Counted from the first letter of the stretch, positions 28,897 to 38,209 are shown. The stretch is DNA of 64,000 nucleotides from Enterobacter sp. BIGb0383 (GCF_003751845.1 NZ_RJKQ01000001.1:682001-746000); one strand, 5' to 3'. Notes: generated from the sequence alone by a model not told the origin. Numbers and translations: made by a program.

Positions 28897-29679
28897 TTAT
28901 TGTGCGCTGACGCTCACATCAATACCCGGGAAATATTTCGCGGCCAGTTTAGTGATGGTGCCGTCAGCGCGAACTTTATCGATTGCGGCATCGAGCTGCT
29001 TTTTGGTTGCCTCATCGCCTTTACGCAGCCCGAAACCAATCCCGCTACCGAGGATCGTATCATCGGCGACCGGCTTACCGATAAAGCCAAAGCCTTTCCC
29101 CTGCGGCTTGCTCAGGAAACCCGCCTGCCCGGCTGCGGACATCACCAGCGAGGCGTCGATGCGGCCATTCAGCAGGTCAGCCCATGCCATATTCTGATCT
29201 TTATAAGACACCACGGTGACACCGTGCTTTTCCCAGTGCTCTTTAGCATAGGTTTCCTGAATGGAACCCTGCAGTACGCCGATGGTTTTCCCTTTCAGCG
29301 CCTCAGCGGAGTTATCCGCCATCCCGCTGTCGGCTTTGCCTACCAGCTGGGACGGAATACGGTAAATCGGCTGGGTAAAATCAATGCTCTGGCGACGCTG
29401 GTCGGTAATGTTCATCGCCGAGTTGATGGCATCAAACTTTTTCGCCACCAGGCCCGGGATCAGCCCGTCGAAAGAGGTTTCCACCCAGCTGCATTTCAGT
29501 TCGGCAGCGGCGCAGATGGCCTTGCCCAGATCGATATCAAACCCTTCCAGCTCGCCCGACGCGTTGCGGCTTTCAAACGGCGGATACTCCGCTTCCAGAC
29601 CGTATCGCAGCTCCGTTGCCGCGAACGAAGAGAGTGAACAGAGCATACCCATTCCCAGTAAGAGTGCTTTTACTTTCAT
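28897..29679 (-). CDS. Periplasmic amino-acid-binding protein, ArgT/ArtJ type
   Basis: Substrate-binding protein of 260 residues (SBP family 3). The signal peptide ends SLSSFA-ATELRYG. Family motif GFDIDLGKAIC (about residues 50-60) and the ligand-gripping SAMNITDQRRQSIDFTQP are clear. The Asp of the first and Arg of the second normally hold the amino-acid alpha groups. Closest in type to lysine/arginine/ornithine- or arginine-binding proteins. It starts 13 bases after an aminotransferase gene, and no permease or ATPase gene is adjacent, so it may lend specificity to a transporter elsewhere. Confidence 0.85.
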   Translation of the reverse strand: MKVKALLLGMGMLCSLSSFAATELRYGLEAEYPPFESRNASGELEGFDIDLGKAICAAAELKCSWVETSFDGLIPGLVAKKFDAINSAMNITDQRRQSIDFTQPIYRIPSQLVGKADSGMADNSAEALKGKTIGVLQGSIQETYAKEHWEKHGVTVVSYKDQNMAWADLLNGRIDASLVMSAAGQAGFLSKPQGKGFGFIGKPVADDTILGSGIGFGLRKGDEATKKQLDAAIDKVRADGTITKLAAKYFPGIDVSVSAQ

Positions 29680-29692
29680 CTTTTTACGCTCC

Positions 29693-30862
29693 TCAGCGTG
29701 GAGTAACACGACACAGGGCCTGCGCGCCTGCCCGTAACGTTGCCTCGTCTTTAGCAAAAGAGAGGCGAATCAGTTTATTGTCCGTTCCGTCGGCATAAAA
29801 CGCCGACAGCGGAATGGTGGCAACGCCACACTCAACGATCAGCCGCTTCACCATATCACTGTCAGATTCCGCGCTGAACCCGCTGTAGTCCGCCAGCAGG
29901 AAGAACGACCCGGCGGAGGGCAGCAGGCGGAACGGCGCATCGGCCAGCAGACTCTGGAGCAGATCCCGCTTGCGCTGGTAGAAGGCGGACAGAGACAGCC
30001 AGCTTTGCGGATCGGTCATCTGTTCGGCAAAGGCGTACTGCATCGGGGTATCGGCGGAGAACATCAGGAACTGGTGTACCTTGCACACCTCATCCATTAA
30101 CGCCGCCGGGGCCACGCAGTAGCCCACGCGCCAGCCGGTGACATGATAGGTCTTACCAAAAGAAGAGACGATCACGCTGCGCTCGGCCAGCTGCGGATGG
30201 GTTGCCATCCCGTGATGCGCTTCACCGTCAAACACCACGTGCTCATAGACTTCGTCGGAGAGGATCACAATATCGGTATTGCGGGTCACAGACGCAAGCT
30301 GCTCCAGATCGTCCTTGCTGAAGACCTGGCCGCTGGGGTTATGCGGCGTATTGACGATAATCATCCGCGTACGCGAAGTAATAGCTGCGCGCACTTCGTC
30401 CCAGTTAATACTAAAATCCGGGACCGTCAGCTTAATCGCCACCGGGGTTGCGCCCTGCAGCCTGACGATTGGCGCATAGCTGTCAAAAGAGGGTTCGAAG
30501 TAGATCACCTCATCACCCGGATGCACCAGCCCGCTGATGGCGGAATAGAGCGCCTCACTGGCGCTGGCGGTGATCAGCACTTCGCTGTCAACGTCATAAT
30601 GCGTACCATAAAGGTCGCTGATTTTCCCGGCGATCCGCTCTTTTAAGGTCCGCAGCCCGGTCATTGGCGCATATTGATTGTGCCCTTCGGACATCGCCCG
30701 GGTGACGCCGTCAATCAGGCGGGCATCGCAGGAGAAGTTGGGCGCGCCCTGAGAAAGGTTAATGGCATTATGCTGAGCAGAAAGCTGGCCGATGACCGTA
30801 AAGATGGTGGTGCCGACATCCGGCAATTTGGAACGCGTTTTTACGGAAGTACGCAGGGTCAT
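29693..30862 (-). CDS. PLP aminotransferase, YbdL-like (methionine aminotransferase family)
   Basis: Class I aminotransferase of 389 residues. NTPHNPSG, SDEVYEH and the PLP-lysine region SSFGKTYHVTGWRVGY are diagnostic. The whole protein tracks E. coli YbdL, which prefers methionine, phenylalanine and histidine as amino donors (SKLPDVGTTIF opening, NQYAPMTG, LIRLSFAK). As first gene of a two-gene operon with a binding protein, it could act in scavenging the same amino acid. Divergent LysR gene upstream. Confidence 0.87.
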   Translation of the reverse strand: MTLRTSVKTRSKLPDVGTTIFTVIGQLSAQHNAINLSQGAPNFSCDARLIDGVTRAMSEGHNQYAPMTGLRTLKERIAGKISDLYGTHYDVDSEVLITASASEALYSAISGLVHPGDEVIYFEPSFDSYAPIVRLQGATPVAIKLTVPDFSINWDEVRAAITSRTRMIIVNTPHNPSGQVFSKDDLEQLASVTRNTDIVILSDEVYEHVVFDGEAHHGMATHPQLAERSVIVSSFGKTYHVTGWRVGYCVAPAALMDEVCKVHQFLMFSADTPMQYAFAEQMTDPQSWLSLSAFYQRKRDLLQSLLADAPFRLLPSAGSFFLLADYSGFSAESDSDMVKRLIVECGVATIPLSAFYADGTDNKLIRLSFAKDEATLRAGAQALCRVTPR

Positions 30863-30918
30863 GGTTAATCCTTTCTCATTAAAAGTGCATAACTATTCAA
30901 ACCAAAGCCCGTTGCCGC

Positions 30919-30936
30919 GACAAACGATTTGTTGTC
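30919..30936. promoter_or_regulatory. Inverted repeat in the aminotransferase/LysR intergenic region
   Basis: GACAA (30919-30923) and TTGTC (30932-30936), with an inner ACAAA-CGA-TTTGT palindrome, lie in the 111-base divergent promoter region. A LysR-type site is expected there. Short and of modest weight. Confidence 0.35.
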
Positions 30937-30973
30937 ATAATAGCCATGACATAATTGCATAGCTGGAGCCACC

Positions 30974-31819
30974 ATGCCGCGCACTCCGCCGCCGCTCAAT
31001 ACGCTTGAAGCCTTTCTGGTCACCGCCCGGCATCTGAACCTGACCCATGCCGCCCGCGAGCTGTGCCTGACTCAGGGTGCGGTCAGCCGCAAAATTGCCG
31101 CCCTTGAGAGCTGGTTTGGTTTTCCGCTTTTCGAACGTCACGCCAGAGGATTACGTCTCTCGCCCCAGGGCAGCGCCCTGCGCCCGGAGTTACAGGCCGC
31201 CTTTGAACAGCTGCTGAACGTGGCCGAGCAGGCGCGCCAGCAGCAGACCCTGGTGCGCCTGAAGGCCCCCACCTGCGCCATGCGCTGGCTGGTTCCGCGC
31301 CTGCTGCGCCTGGAACGAGAAAGCCCCGAGCTGCAGGTGCTGCTGACCACCACCATCGACCACACGGTGAATTTCAAAACCGAGCCTTTTGACGCGGCCA
31401 TTGTGTTTGGAACCCAGCTTAGCGCGGGCGATTTGCTGTTTGAGGAGGCGCTGACACCGGTTATCAGTCCGGATCTGGCCGGGCGGGATGCGCTCTCCGC
31501 CCTCACCTTTTTGCACCCGACGCGGGACAAAACCGACTGGACGCTCTGGCTGTCACGCCATACGGAAACGCTGCCGGTTATGCATAAAAATCAACACTTC
31601 GACACCATGGACCTGGCGATCACCGCCGCGATACAGGGCTTTGGCGCCGCCATTGCCGATGAAGCCCTGGTGGCGGAGGATGTGCGTGCCGGTCGGCTGC
31701 TGCGGCCCTTTGATCTGAGCGTTAAAACCGGGGCCTGTTATCGGCTGGTTGTGCATGAGTCGCGTGGCAAAGCCGCCGGGCTGGCGGCTTTTCGGCGCAG
31801 TCTGCTCGATGAAGGTTAA
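30974..31819 (+). CDS. LysR-family regulator, GcvA type
   Basis: Regulator of 281 residues. The N-terminal winged helix (PLNTLEAFLVTARHLNLTHAARELCLTQGAVSRKI) and effector domain have the GcvA/AmpR look. It is divergent from the aminotransferase/binding-protein operon, the probable target. Its last bases overlap the convergent esterase stop by four. Confidence 0.87.
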   Translation: MPRTPPPLNTLEAFLVTARHLNLTHAARELCLTQGAVSRKIAALESWFGFPLFERHARGLRLSPQGSALRPELQAAFEQLLNVAEQARQQQTLVRLKAPTCAMRWLVPRLLRLERESPELQVLLTTTIDHTVNFKTEPFDAAIVFGTQLSAGDLLFEEALTPVISPDLAGRDALSALTFLHPTRDKTDWTLWLSRHTETLPVMHKNQHFDTMDLAITAAIQGFGAAIADEALVAEDVRAGRLLRPFDLSVKTGACYRLVVHESRGKAAGLAAFRRSLLDEG

Positions 31820-33327
31820 TGATCGAGATTCACATGATGGCGCATGACCCGGCGAAATAGCGCCAGCCGGGCGCGCATAAAGCGGTTAACCAGTCGGAAA
31901 CCGGGGCGCTTATTCAGGCCGATACGCAGCAGTCGATCCCGGCCGTTAACGCAGGCCAGCCAGCGCACCGGCCCCTGCAGTACCACATTATCGACGCTTG
32001 CCTCACGAGCGAAGCTCGCCCAGTAATTGGCGACCTGGGCCGCAAAGGCCCTGTCGCCCGCGCTGGCGTACTCCTTCGACGGCGATGCCAGCATCAGGGT
32101 ATCGAAGACATAGGGGATTTCATTGCCGTGCCAGGCCCCGTTGGCATAGGTCTGGTGCTGGCTTTCCGCGACATAATCAAACCAGTAGCGCCAGCAGGGC
32201 TGCCTGACGCGGCGCTGAGCCTGCATGACCACGTAACCCAGCGTCGTAAAGGCCATATCGCGACAGACCTGACGGCCCAGGGCTTCGTCCCCCACCACGC
32301 CCGGATAGAGCATCCGGATAAGGCCAAGACCCAGGCGCCGCTCCCGGCGCAGTTTGCGGATCTGCCCGGCCAGATCGACCCCGAAGACCGCCATCACGCT
32401 GGCCTCATCGCTGTTAGAGCCGATCATCACCGGCAGCGGATGCTGCTTTCCGGCAAAGAAGGTATCGAGGATCGAATGCGGCAGAACCGCATCGCCGACA
32501 ATGGGCGCGGGACCGATATTCAGCGGCGTGACCAGCGGCCAGAACGTCTCTGCTGGTAGCGCCCGTAGCTGCTCCGGCGTGGCATCGCTCAGGCCAAAAT
32601 GCGCTCCCAGCGCGACGCCCTTCTCCAGGGCCTGCGCGCGCGGGGTCTCCGGCAGCGTATAGCCGCTCTGGACGATTACCTTATGGAATAGTCCGTTGGC
32701 TTTCGGGGAGGACATTAACGCCAGCACGCTCTGGGCACCGGCCGATTCGCCGAACAGCGTGACCTTATTCGGATCGCCGCCAAAGGCGCGGATATTCTCC
32801 TGCACCCAGCGCAGGGCCGCAATTTGATCGAGCAGGGCAAAGTTATGCAGCGTTTCGCCCTCTTCACCGTCGAGCGCGGGATGGGCAAAAAAGCCGAAGT
32901 GGCCAAGGCGATAGTTAATCGTGACCACGACCAGGTCGCGCATCGCCAGGGCTTTACCGTCGTAAGGCGGCAGGCCGCCGGAACCGATGGTAAAGCCGCC
33001 GCCGTGCAGCCAGACCATCACCGGCAGCGGGTCGCGACGCACGGCCGGTGACCAGATGTTCAGATAGAGGCAATCTTCGGAAAAGGTGCCGGGATCGCCC
33101 CCGCCCAGTTCCCGGCAGTATTCGGCGTTCTGCCAGCTGGCGGCGGCAAAGCGGTCCGCATGACGCACGCCGGACCAGGGTACCGGCGGCTGCGGCGCTC
33201 GCCAGCGCAGCAATCCTACCGGCGGTGTGGCATAGGGAATGCCGCGCCAGACGTGTACCGTATCGTCATTAACGCCCAGCAGACTCCCCTGGCGGATTTC
33301 AGCGAGCGGCGTGGATGGATTTTGCAT
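31816..33327 (-). CDS. Type B carboxylesterase (para-nitrobenzyl esterase family)
   Basis: Alpha/beta hydrolase of 503 residues. The family motif SEDCLYLN is near residue 83, oxyanion loop HGGGF at 108-112 and nucleophile elbow GESAGA with Ser195. A later WHGNEIPYVF segment supplies the catalytic His. No signal peptide, so probably cytoplasmic. ATG at 33327 is preferred over an extension of eight residues. Natural substrate unknown. Ends opposite the LysR gene. Confidence 0.87.
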   Translation of the reverse strand: MQNPSTPLAEIRQGSLLGVNDDTVHVWRGIPYATPPVGLLRWRAPQPPVPWSGVRHADRFAAASWQNAEYCRELGGGDPGTFSEDCLYLNIWSPAVRRDPLPVMVWLHGGGFTIGSGGLPPYDGKALAMRDLVVVTINYRLGHFGFFAHPALDGEEGETLHNFALLDQIAALRWVQENIRAFGGDPNKVTLFGESAGAQSVLALMSSPKANGLFHKVIVQSGYTLPETPRAQALEKGVALGAHFGLSDATPEQLRALPAETFWPLVTPLNIGPAPIVGDAVLPHSILDTFFAGKQHPLPVMIGSNSDEASVMAVFGVDLAGQIRKLRRERRLGLGLIRMLYPGVVGDEALGRQVCRDMAFTTLGYVVMQAQRRVRQPCWRYWFDYVAESQHQTYANGAWHGNEIPYVFDTLMLASPSKEYASAGDRAFAAQVANYWASFAREASVDNVVLQGPVRWLACVNGRDRLLRIGLNKRPGFRLVNRFMRARLALFRRVMRHHVNLDH

Positions 33328-33369
33328 GACTTCGTCCCTTTTACATCTCATCCCCGCAGAGTACCTGTT

Positions 33370-34713
33370 TTACAGCAGGCCGCAACGGCGTTTGCTGCGA
33401 TCCTCCGCCTCCTGATAAAGCCTGAACTCATCTAGCACCGGGCCGCCCAGCGCGGCTTCGAAAGCGTCACGGCTGCTGTTGCCCCGGCTACGGGCCTGGG
33501 TTTCGTTGCCGAGATTCGACTGGAAAATCCCCGCCGCGCTGACCGGGAGAAAATCTTCATAAATAATCGGCTGCGCCAGCACCCAGCCGCGTTCAATCAG
33601 CGGCTGGGGATCGTCGCCCGGACGAATGGCCTGACGGTGGGCTTCGCCTGAGGGCGTCAGACGATAGCGGAAATAGGCCAGTCCCTGGCGACGCAGCAGC
33701 ATTTCGCTGTCGGGAAAAGGTTTAAACACCGTCTGGAGATGCAGCTGATGAGCCAGATTCTCTTTACCGGTGCCCGCCTGCTGCAGCAGGGTATCGTACA
33801 GCGCACGTCCTTTCGGCGTCAGGGCCACGCCGCGCTGTTCAATCTCGCCAAAACGGGCGGTATGGGTTCCCTGCTGCTCGCCATTAAACAGCACCGGCTC
33901 CTCCAGCGCCTTAAAACTGGTCTGACGCAGCAGGATCGGCACCTCACGCCGGGGCGGGCCTTCAATCAGGATTTTCGGCGCAATCCCACATTCGGGCATC
34001 AGCGCCTGCACCCGATCAATATCGAGGGTACGCGGCGTAAGATGGTTAATATGACACCCGGGGAAGCAGACCACGTCGGCAATCAGCCGGTGTTCGTTAT
34101 GCAGCGCCTGATAGGTGGCCTCGTCTACCGTGGCATGGCGGTGCCAGCGGAAGGTTTCCAGTACCTCGCGAACAAAGTCCTGCCCCTGCTCCGGGCTGAA
34201 AGCCCCCTGCGCCTCATACTCCGCCAGCAACCTCCTGCAACCCGGCGTAAAAATATCCCGCTTAGCGAGGATCGCCGCCGCCCGCTCACGAAGAGCCGTA
34301 TCTTCGATCAGTTCGAGGCGCAGCAACGAGGTGAAAATGCGGAACGGGTTACGGGAGAGCGCCGCATCATCGACCGGACGAAAAGCCGTCGAGTGAACCG
34401 GTACCCCGGCTTCGGAGAGATCGTAGTAGCTGACCGGAGACATCCCCATCACGGCAAAAATACGCCGCAGCATCGACAGCTCCTCTGCCTTCCCTACGCG
34501 GATCGCCCCGTGGCGCTCCACGTTAAGCCGCGCCAGCTCGTCGGCGTTTACCAGCGTCTGATGCAGTATCGGGTTGCTCTCCAGCACCGCCAGATTGACG
34601 TCTGCCACCAGTTCCAGCAGCGTGCCGTACTGAGGAACTTCCTGCTGATACATCGCCGACATGGCCTGTGAAAAACGCTCCCGAATCTCGTCTGCGGTAA
34701 GGATCTGCGCCAT
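33370..34713 (-). CDS. ydcJ: 2-oxoadipate dioxygenase/decarboxylase family protein YdcJ (HglS type)
   Basis: DUF1338 protein of 447 residues, same length as E. coli YdcJ. The family (HglS) converts 2-oxoadipate to 2-hydroxyglutarate in lysine breakdown using iron. Conserved stretches include LNVERHGAIRVG, FPGCHINHLTPRTLDID, TARFGEIEQRG and PITYEDFLP-like PIIYEDFLPVSAAGIFQSN; His and Glu metal ligands lie in these. Activity is inferred from family. Divergent from ydcI as in E. coli. Confidence 0.92.
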   Translation of the reverse strand: MAQILTADEIRERFSQAMSAMYQQEVPQYGTLLELVADVNLAVLESNPILHQTLVNADELARLNVERHGAIRVGKAEELSMLRRIFAVMGMSPVSYYDLSEAGVPVHSTAFRPVDDAALSRNPFRIFTSLLRLELIEDTALRERAAAILAKRDIFTPGCRRLLAEYEAQGAFSPEQGQDFVREVLETFRWHRHATVDEATYQALHNEHRLIADVVCFPGCHINHLTPRTLDIDRVQALMPECGIAPKILIEGPPRREVPILLRQTSFKALEEPVLFNGEQQGTHTARFGEIEQRGVALTPKGRALYDTLLQQAGTGKENLAHQLHLQTVFKPFPDSEMLLRRQGLAYFRYRLTPSGEAHRQAIRPGDDPQPLIERGWVLAQPIIYEDFLPVSAAGIFQSNLGNETQARSRGNSSRDAFEAALGGPVLDEFRLYQEAEDRSKRRCGLL

Positions 34714-34883
34714 GGTTTCCGTCTCTCCTGGGTTAATATCTGGAGTGTAGAGAACCCCCTACGGCGCGGGAGGAAGAATTTACAATTTGTGATCCCGTAA
34801 GGACTCAGGTTGACACCCTGGCTATTTTTTACGGTGGGAAAGCAAAAAGTGTTTGTAGCTCAATTGGATTGAATGTTAATAAT

Positions 34884-34907
34884 ATTTTGCTAGCAAGTTA
34901 TCAAAAT
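34884..34907. promoter_or_regulatory. Imperfect dyad between ydcJ and ydcI
   Basis: ATTTTG and CAAAAT arms, 12 bases apart, lie in the AT-rich 242-base divergent region. This is the expected place for a YdcI (LysR) site. Evidence is limited to symmetry and position. Confidence 0.3.
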
Positions 34908-34955
34908 TAAACAACTTCACTTGTCACCCCAGGGGCACTGTTTTTAACATCCGCT

Positions 34956-35882
34956 ATGGAAAAAAATGGACTGTTCAGTCAGCGCATTAGGTTGCGTCAT
35001 TTGCACACTTTCGTGGCCATCGCACAACAGGGAACTCTGGGACGCGCGGCTGAAACTCTCAACCTCAGCCAGCCCGCCCTCTCCAAAACCCTTAACGAGC
35101 TTGAGCAGCTGACCGGCACGCGGCTTTTTGACCGCGGGCGTCTCGGCGCGCAGCTCACACTGGTCGGCGAGCAATTTTTGACCCACGCGGTCAAGGTGCT
35201 GGACGCCCTTAACACCGCCGGGCAGGCGCTATACCATAAAGAAGAGAACAATAATGATGTGGTGCGGGTCGGCGCCCTGCCTACCGCCGCGCTGGGTATT
35301 CTGCCCTTAGCGATCGGCCAGTTTCACCAGCAGCAGAAAGATATCACCCTTCAGGTTGCCACCATGAACAACCCGATGATGCTGGCAGGCCTGAAATCCG
35401 GCGAGCTGGATCTGGGCATCGGTCGAATGGCCGATCCGGAGCTGATGGGCGGTCTGCACTATGAGCTGCTGTTTCTTGAATCCCTCAAGCTGGTGGTTCG
35501 TCCCAATCACCCTCTGCTCCACGAAACCATGACCCTGAGCCGGGTGATGGAGTGGCCGGTAGTGGTTGCCCCCAAAGGCACCGCCCCGCGTCAGCATACG
35601 GAAGCCCTGCTGCAAAGCCAGAGCTGCAGCATCCCTGCGGGCTGTATTGAAACGCTCTCCGCATCTCTCTCCCGCCAGCTAACGGTGGATTACGACTACG
35701 TCTGGTTTGTGCCGTCCGGTGCGGTGAAAGACGATCTGCGGCGCGGGGCCTTAACCGCCCTGCCGGTTCCGCTGTATGGCGCGGGCGAACCTATCGGGAT
35801 AATTACCCGTATCGATGCGGCGCTTTCTATTGGGGCGAGTACGCTGATAAGCGCGATCAGGAAGTCAATGCCTGGGGGGTAA
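34956..35882 (+). CDS. ydcI: LysR-family regulator YdcI
   Basis: Regulator of 308 residues, nearly identical in length to E. coli YdcI. The N-terminal winged helix (RLRHLHTFVAIAQQGTLGRAAETLNLSQPALSKTL) leads to a periplasmic-binding-like effector domain. In E. coli and Salmonella YdcI is linked to acid-stress and pH responses. It marks the left end of a 15-kb block absent between ydcI and trg in E. coli. Confidence 0.94.
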   Translation: MEKNGLFSQRIRLRHLHTFVAIAQQGTLGRAAETLNLSQPALSKTLNELEQLTGTRLFDRGRLGAQLTLVGEQFLTHAVKVLDALNTAGQALYHKEENNNDVVRVGALPTAALGILPLAIGQFHQQQKDITLQVATMNNPMMLAGLKSGELDLGIGRMADPELMGGLHYELLFLESLKLVVRPNHPLLHETMTLSRVMEWPVVVAPKGTAPRQHTEALLQSQSCSIPAGCIETLSASLSRQLTVDYDYVWFVPSGAVKDDLRRGALTALPVPLYGAGEPIGIITRIDAALSIGASTLISAIRKSMPGG

Positions 35883-35892
35883 TCACAGCTCT

Positions 35893-35922
35893 GGTGCCTG
35901 TTTCTGCTCAGAAGCAGGCACC
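35893..35922 (+). terminator. Terminator-like hairpin after ydcI
   Basis: GGTGCCTGTTTCT and AGAAGCAGGCACC form a 13-bp stem with one G-T pair. It begins ten bases past ydcI. No long T-run follows, so it may be a weak or factor-dependent terminator. It is the last backbone-like element before the accessory block. Confidence 0.55.
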
Positions 35923-35938
35923 GTTCTCAGCGTGTAAC

Positions 35939-36622
35939 CTAGCGATCGGCAAGGATTTTAAAGGTCTGGCTCCACTCTTCTTTGACCTCTTTAACGATTT
36001 CTCTAAAATCCTTGATAAAAGAAAAGGCAATGGCCTTTACAACAATCCGTTTTTCTTCGCCACGCCATATAATTGACCCGTCGCAAATATCACGCAGGCC
36101 GGAGTAAAGCGGATTTAGACGGGTGTTGTTATCATTAAACAACGCTTTTACTGCGAGGTGTTCTTTAAGCCATTCAATACGGGATGCAAAGAAATCGTCG
36201 GCGGAAACTCTATAGTGCTGCGTCCAGACAAGATAGATCCACCCCTCCTGACTGGAATCAGCATGGAGGGATTTTTTTAATTTTTGGTATAGATTCTCAA
36301 CTGAATCTTCAAAGCCTGAACGGGTAACAGGATATAACACCTTTACTTCGATATGTTTCACCATCTCAGGCTGATTTGTTGTTCCTGACTGGTAAAGCGT
36401 TAAGTCACGCTTATAGTCCTCATTATAAATAAAGACCTCTCCATCGGATGCGGTATGTAAGTTACCCTCTTCGAAATTGATAAGATGGCATAGCTCGGTG
36501 CATAACCATAGCTCACACGCTGAATAATTAAAACGTGGATAATAATGTGTCGATCGGTCATTTAACATCAATGATGACTGGTTAAACACATAGAACTTCT
36601 CTCGTACTCTTTCGATTTCCAT
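35939..36622 (-). CDS. Hypothetical protein with PD-(D/E)xK-like core
   Basis: Protein of 227 residues, not recognised as a named family. Features resembling a restriction-endonuclease-like fold are Glu37 in a helical stretch (SACELWLCTEL), Asp73 in KRDLTLY and Glu92-Val-Lys94 in HIEVKVLYP, spaced as in PD-(D/E)xK enzymes. The ATG at 36622 is used in place of a TTG just upstream. Ten bases after a second unknown gene on the same strand, so probably one operon. AT-rich, next to ydcI. The nuclease reading is inference. Confidence 0.6.
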   Translation of the reverse strand: MEIERVREKFYVFNQSSLMLNDRSTHYYPRFNYSACELWLCTELCHLINFEEGNLHTASDGEVFIYNEDYKRDLTLYQSGTTNQPEMVKHIEVKVLYPVTRSGFEDSVENLYQKLKKSLHADSSQEGWIYLVWTQHYRVSADDFFASRIEWLKEHLAVKALFNDNNTRLNPLYSGLRDICDGSIIWRGEEKRIVVKAIAFSFIKDFREIVKEVKEEWSQTFKILADR

Positions 36623-36634
36623 CAACTACGCTCT

Positions 36635-37042
36635 TCAGGCTACCCATTCAATTGAATCAAGAATCGTTGAAATTCGTTTACTGATAACGAGTCCTGCTGC
36701 CGCAACGGGCACGTTTTCGACAATAGTTTCGTTACCCAGTTGCACATTCACTTTCTTAATAACGATATTGAGGCTATCCACAAAGTGTTGAAGATCGTCA
36801 ACTTCCACACTTAAATTATCAATAGTCAGGTAGCTAACACCCTGCTCCGTTATCGAAAAATGAATGTCCTGATGACTAAGCTCGTTGCAAAAAGCCGCTA
36901 TCCATTGCGCTGTGGGGCAGTAGCAGGGTTTTATTTTCAGGGTTAACGTGTCAAAAATGCCATTATTAAAAGAGCATGCGGCCTGATCAAAATCAGTTAA
37001 TATGACAGAGTGCGTCAGGAAAACACTGGAAGATTTTTTCAT
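36635..37042 (-). CDS. Hypothetical protein, partner of the PD-(D/E)xK-like gene
   Basis: Protein of 135 residues with mostly beta-strand-like pattern and no signal peptide or membrane segment. AAGG lies about ten bases before the ATG. I do not recognise it. Being first in a two-gene unit it could be an antitoxin, a specificity subunit or an unrelated passenger. Confidence 0.6.
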   Translation of the reverse strand: MKKSSSVFLTHSVILTDFDQAACSFNNGIFDTLTLKIKPCYCPTAQWIAAFCNELSHQDIHFSITEQGVSYLTIDNLSVEVDDLQHFVDSLNIVIKKVNVQLGNETIVENVPVAAAGLVISKRISTILDSIEWVA

Positions 37043-37083
37043 ATCGTTAGTACCTTTACGCTCTCTGCGCCTTGCTCAACACG

Positions 37084-37111
37084 TTGATTAGTGTATTAAA
37101 TTTTGTATGCT
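37084..37111 (+). promoter_or_regulatory. Putative sigma-70 promoter
   Basis: TTGATT (37084-37089), a 16-base spacer and TATGCT (37106-37111) precede the gene at 37149. A start near 37118 would leave about 30 bases of leader and argues for the downstream ATG. Confidence 0.45.
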
Positions 37112-37148
37112 ATAGTACATGCACCTTTCCTTCAATAGCTTTACTCAC

Positions 37149-37544
37149 ATGCCGCAACTTATCTGGTGCCTGGACGATTACTTTAAAAAGAAGAAGAAAG
37201 ATTGTTATTTCGTCGTTTTTGGTCGTAAATTCCCCATCGAGCCAGATGGTGACTTTAAAGTAAGCGATGCCCCTGCTGGCAGGCAGGAATTATTGCATTG
37301 GTTTAAGTCAAATTTTCCACATATTGTTATTGAACCAGTATGGCCTCATAGCAGCCAGAGTTTTTATCTGGTCCTCGAAAGAGAATATGACGGTTCAGTC
37401 ACCATCGAGTTTGACGATGAAAGCCTGAAGGCTTTTTGTGACGTCTGGGAAGATGACGACAAAAATGGTTGTTCCAGGGACGGGAATTTCACCTGCTACC
37501 ATATTCCGTACGACTCTTATCTTGAGAACGAAGTAGATCACTAG
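37149..37544 (+). CDS. Hypothetical acidic protein
   Basis: Protein of 131 residues from the ATG at 37149; an in-frame ATG at 37119 would lie at the predicted transcription start. It has a lysine run near residue 13 and a strongly acidic second half (WEDDDK). No signal or membrane segment and no family recognised. AT-rich. It ends four bases inside the convergent chloramphenicol acetyltransferase gene. Confidence 0.6.
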   Translation: MPQLIWCLDDYFKKKKKDCYFVVFGRKFPIEPDGDFKVSDAPAGRQELLHWFKSNFPHIVIEPVWPHSSQSFYLVLEREYDGSVTIEFDDESLKAFCDVWEDDDKNGCSRDGNFTCYHIPYDSYLENEVDH

Positions 37545-38209
37545 TCCATAATGTGTCGCTGCGGATCATCACATATCGCCTGCAGCGCATTAACCAGCCT
37601 TCCGACATGAAACCCATCACACACCGCATGATGAACCTGAACAGCCAGCGGCATCAAGACTTTGTCACCCTGCGGATAATATTTCCCAATTGTGAACATC
37701 GGGGCGAAGAAGTTGGTGATATTGGGTACGTTGAGATTAAAGCTGGTAAAGCTCACCCAGGGGTTAGCCGAGATGAAAAATATATTTTCGGCGGGATCTT
37801 TCTGCGGTAAATACGCCAGATCGTCCCGGTAACGCGCCACGTCGTTCGAGAACCTGTTCAGAAACTGGCTAATATCTTCATGGTAAGGGCTGCATATTGA
37901 CGAAAACGTCTCGGTTTGCTCATGAAAGATGGTATAGGCCGGATGGATCTCGTCCCATATCACCAGCTCGCCGTCTTTTATCGCCATCCGGAATTCCGGA
38001 TACTTATTCAACAGTCGGGAGATGAGGTAAATCATGGTGGGGTAAAACGTCCAGCCCTGCGTCTTTATATGCTGCAGTAGCGCCGTAATGTCCAGCTGGA
38101 CCGTCTGGCTAAAGGCACACTGGGCAAAAGACTGAAAGGCCTCATAGTGCTCCTTTCGTACCCAGCGTGATACATCAACCGCCGTATACCCTGCTCTCTT
38201 CTTTTCCAT
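37541..38209 (-). CDS. cat: Chloramphenicol acetyltransferase, CatA type
   Basis: Protein of 222 residues, trimeric acetyl-CoA-dependent enzyme that inactivates chloramphenicol. The active-site motif [10 protein letters not shown] carries the catalytic His194, and [14 protein letters not shown] and [10 protein letters not shown] are as in CatA1. It is clearly related to, but not identical with, the mobile CatA1 (many substitutions along the length), so it looks like a chromosomal member. No transposon ends flank it. AAGG lies before the ATG. Confidence 0.9.
   Translation of the reverse strand: MEKKRAGYTAVDVSRWVRKEHYEAFQSFAQCAFSQTVQLDITALLQHIKTQGWTFYPTMIYLISRLLNKYPEFRMAIKDGELVIWDEIHPAYTIFHEQTETFSSICSPYHEDISQFLNRFSNDVARYRDDLAYLPQKDPAENIFFISANPWVSFTSFNLNVPNITNFFAPMFTIGKYYPQGDKVLMPLAVQVHHAVCDGFHVGRLVNALQAICDDPQRHIMD

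Noticed and set aside
34884-34907. YdcI site as a stand-alone finding
   Set aside because: The dyad is imperfect and AT-rich regions give such symmetry easily; kept only as a low-confidence feature.
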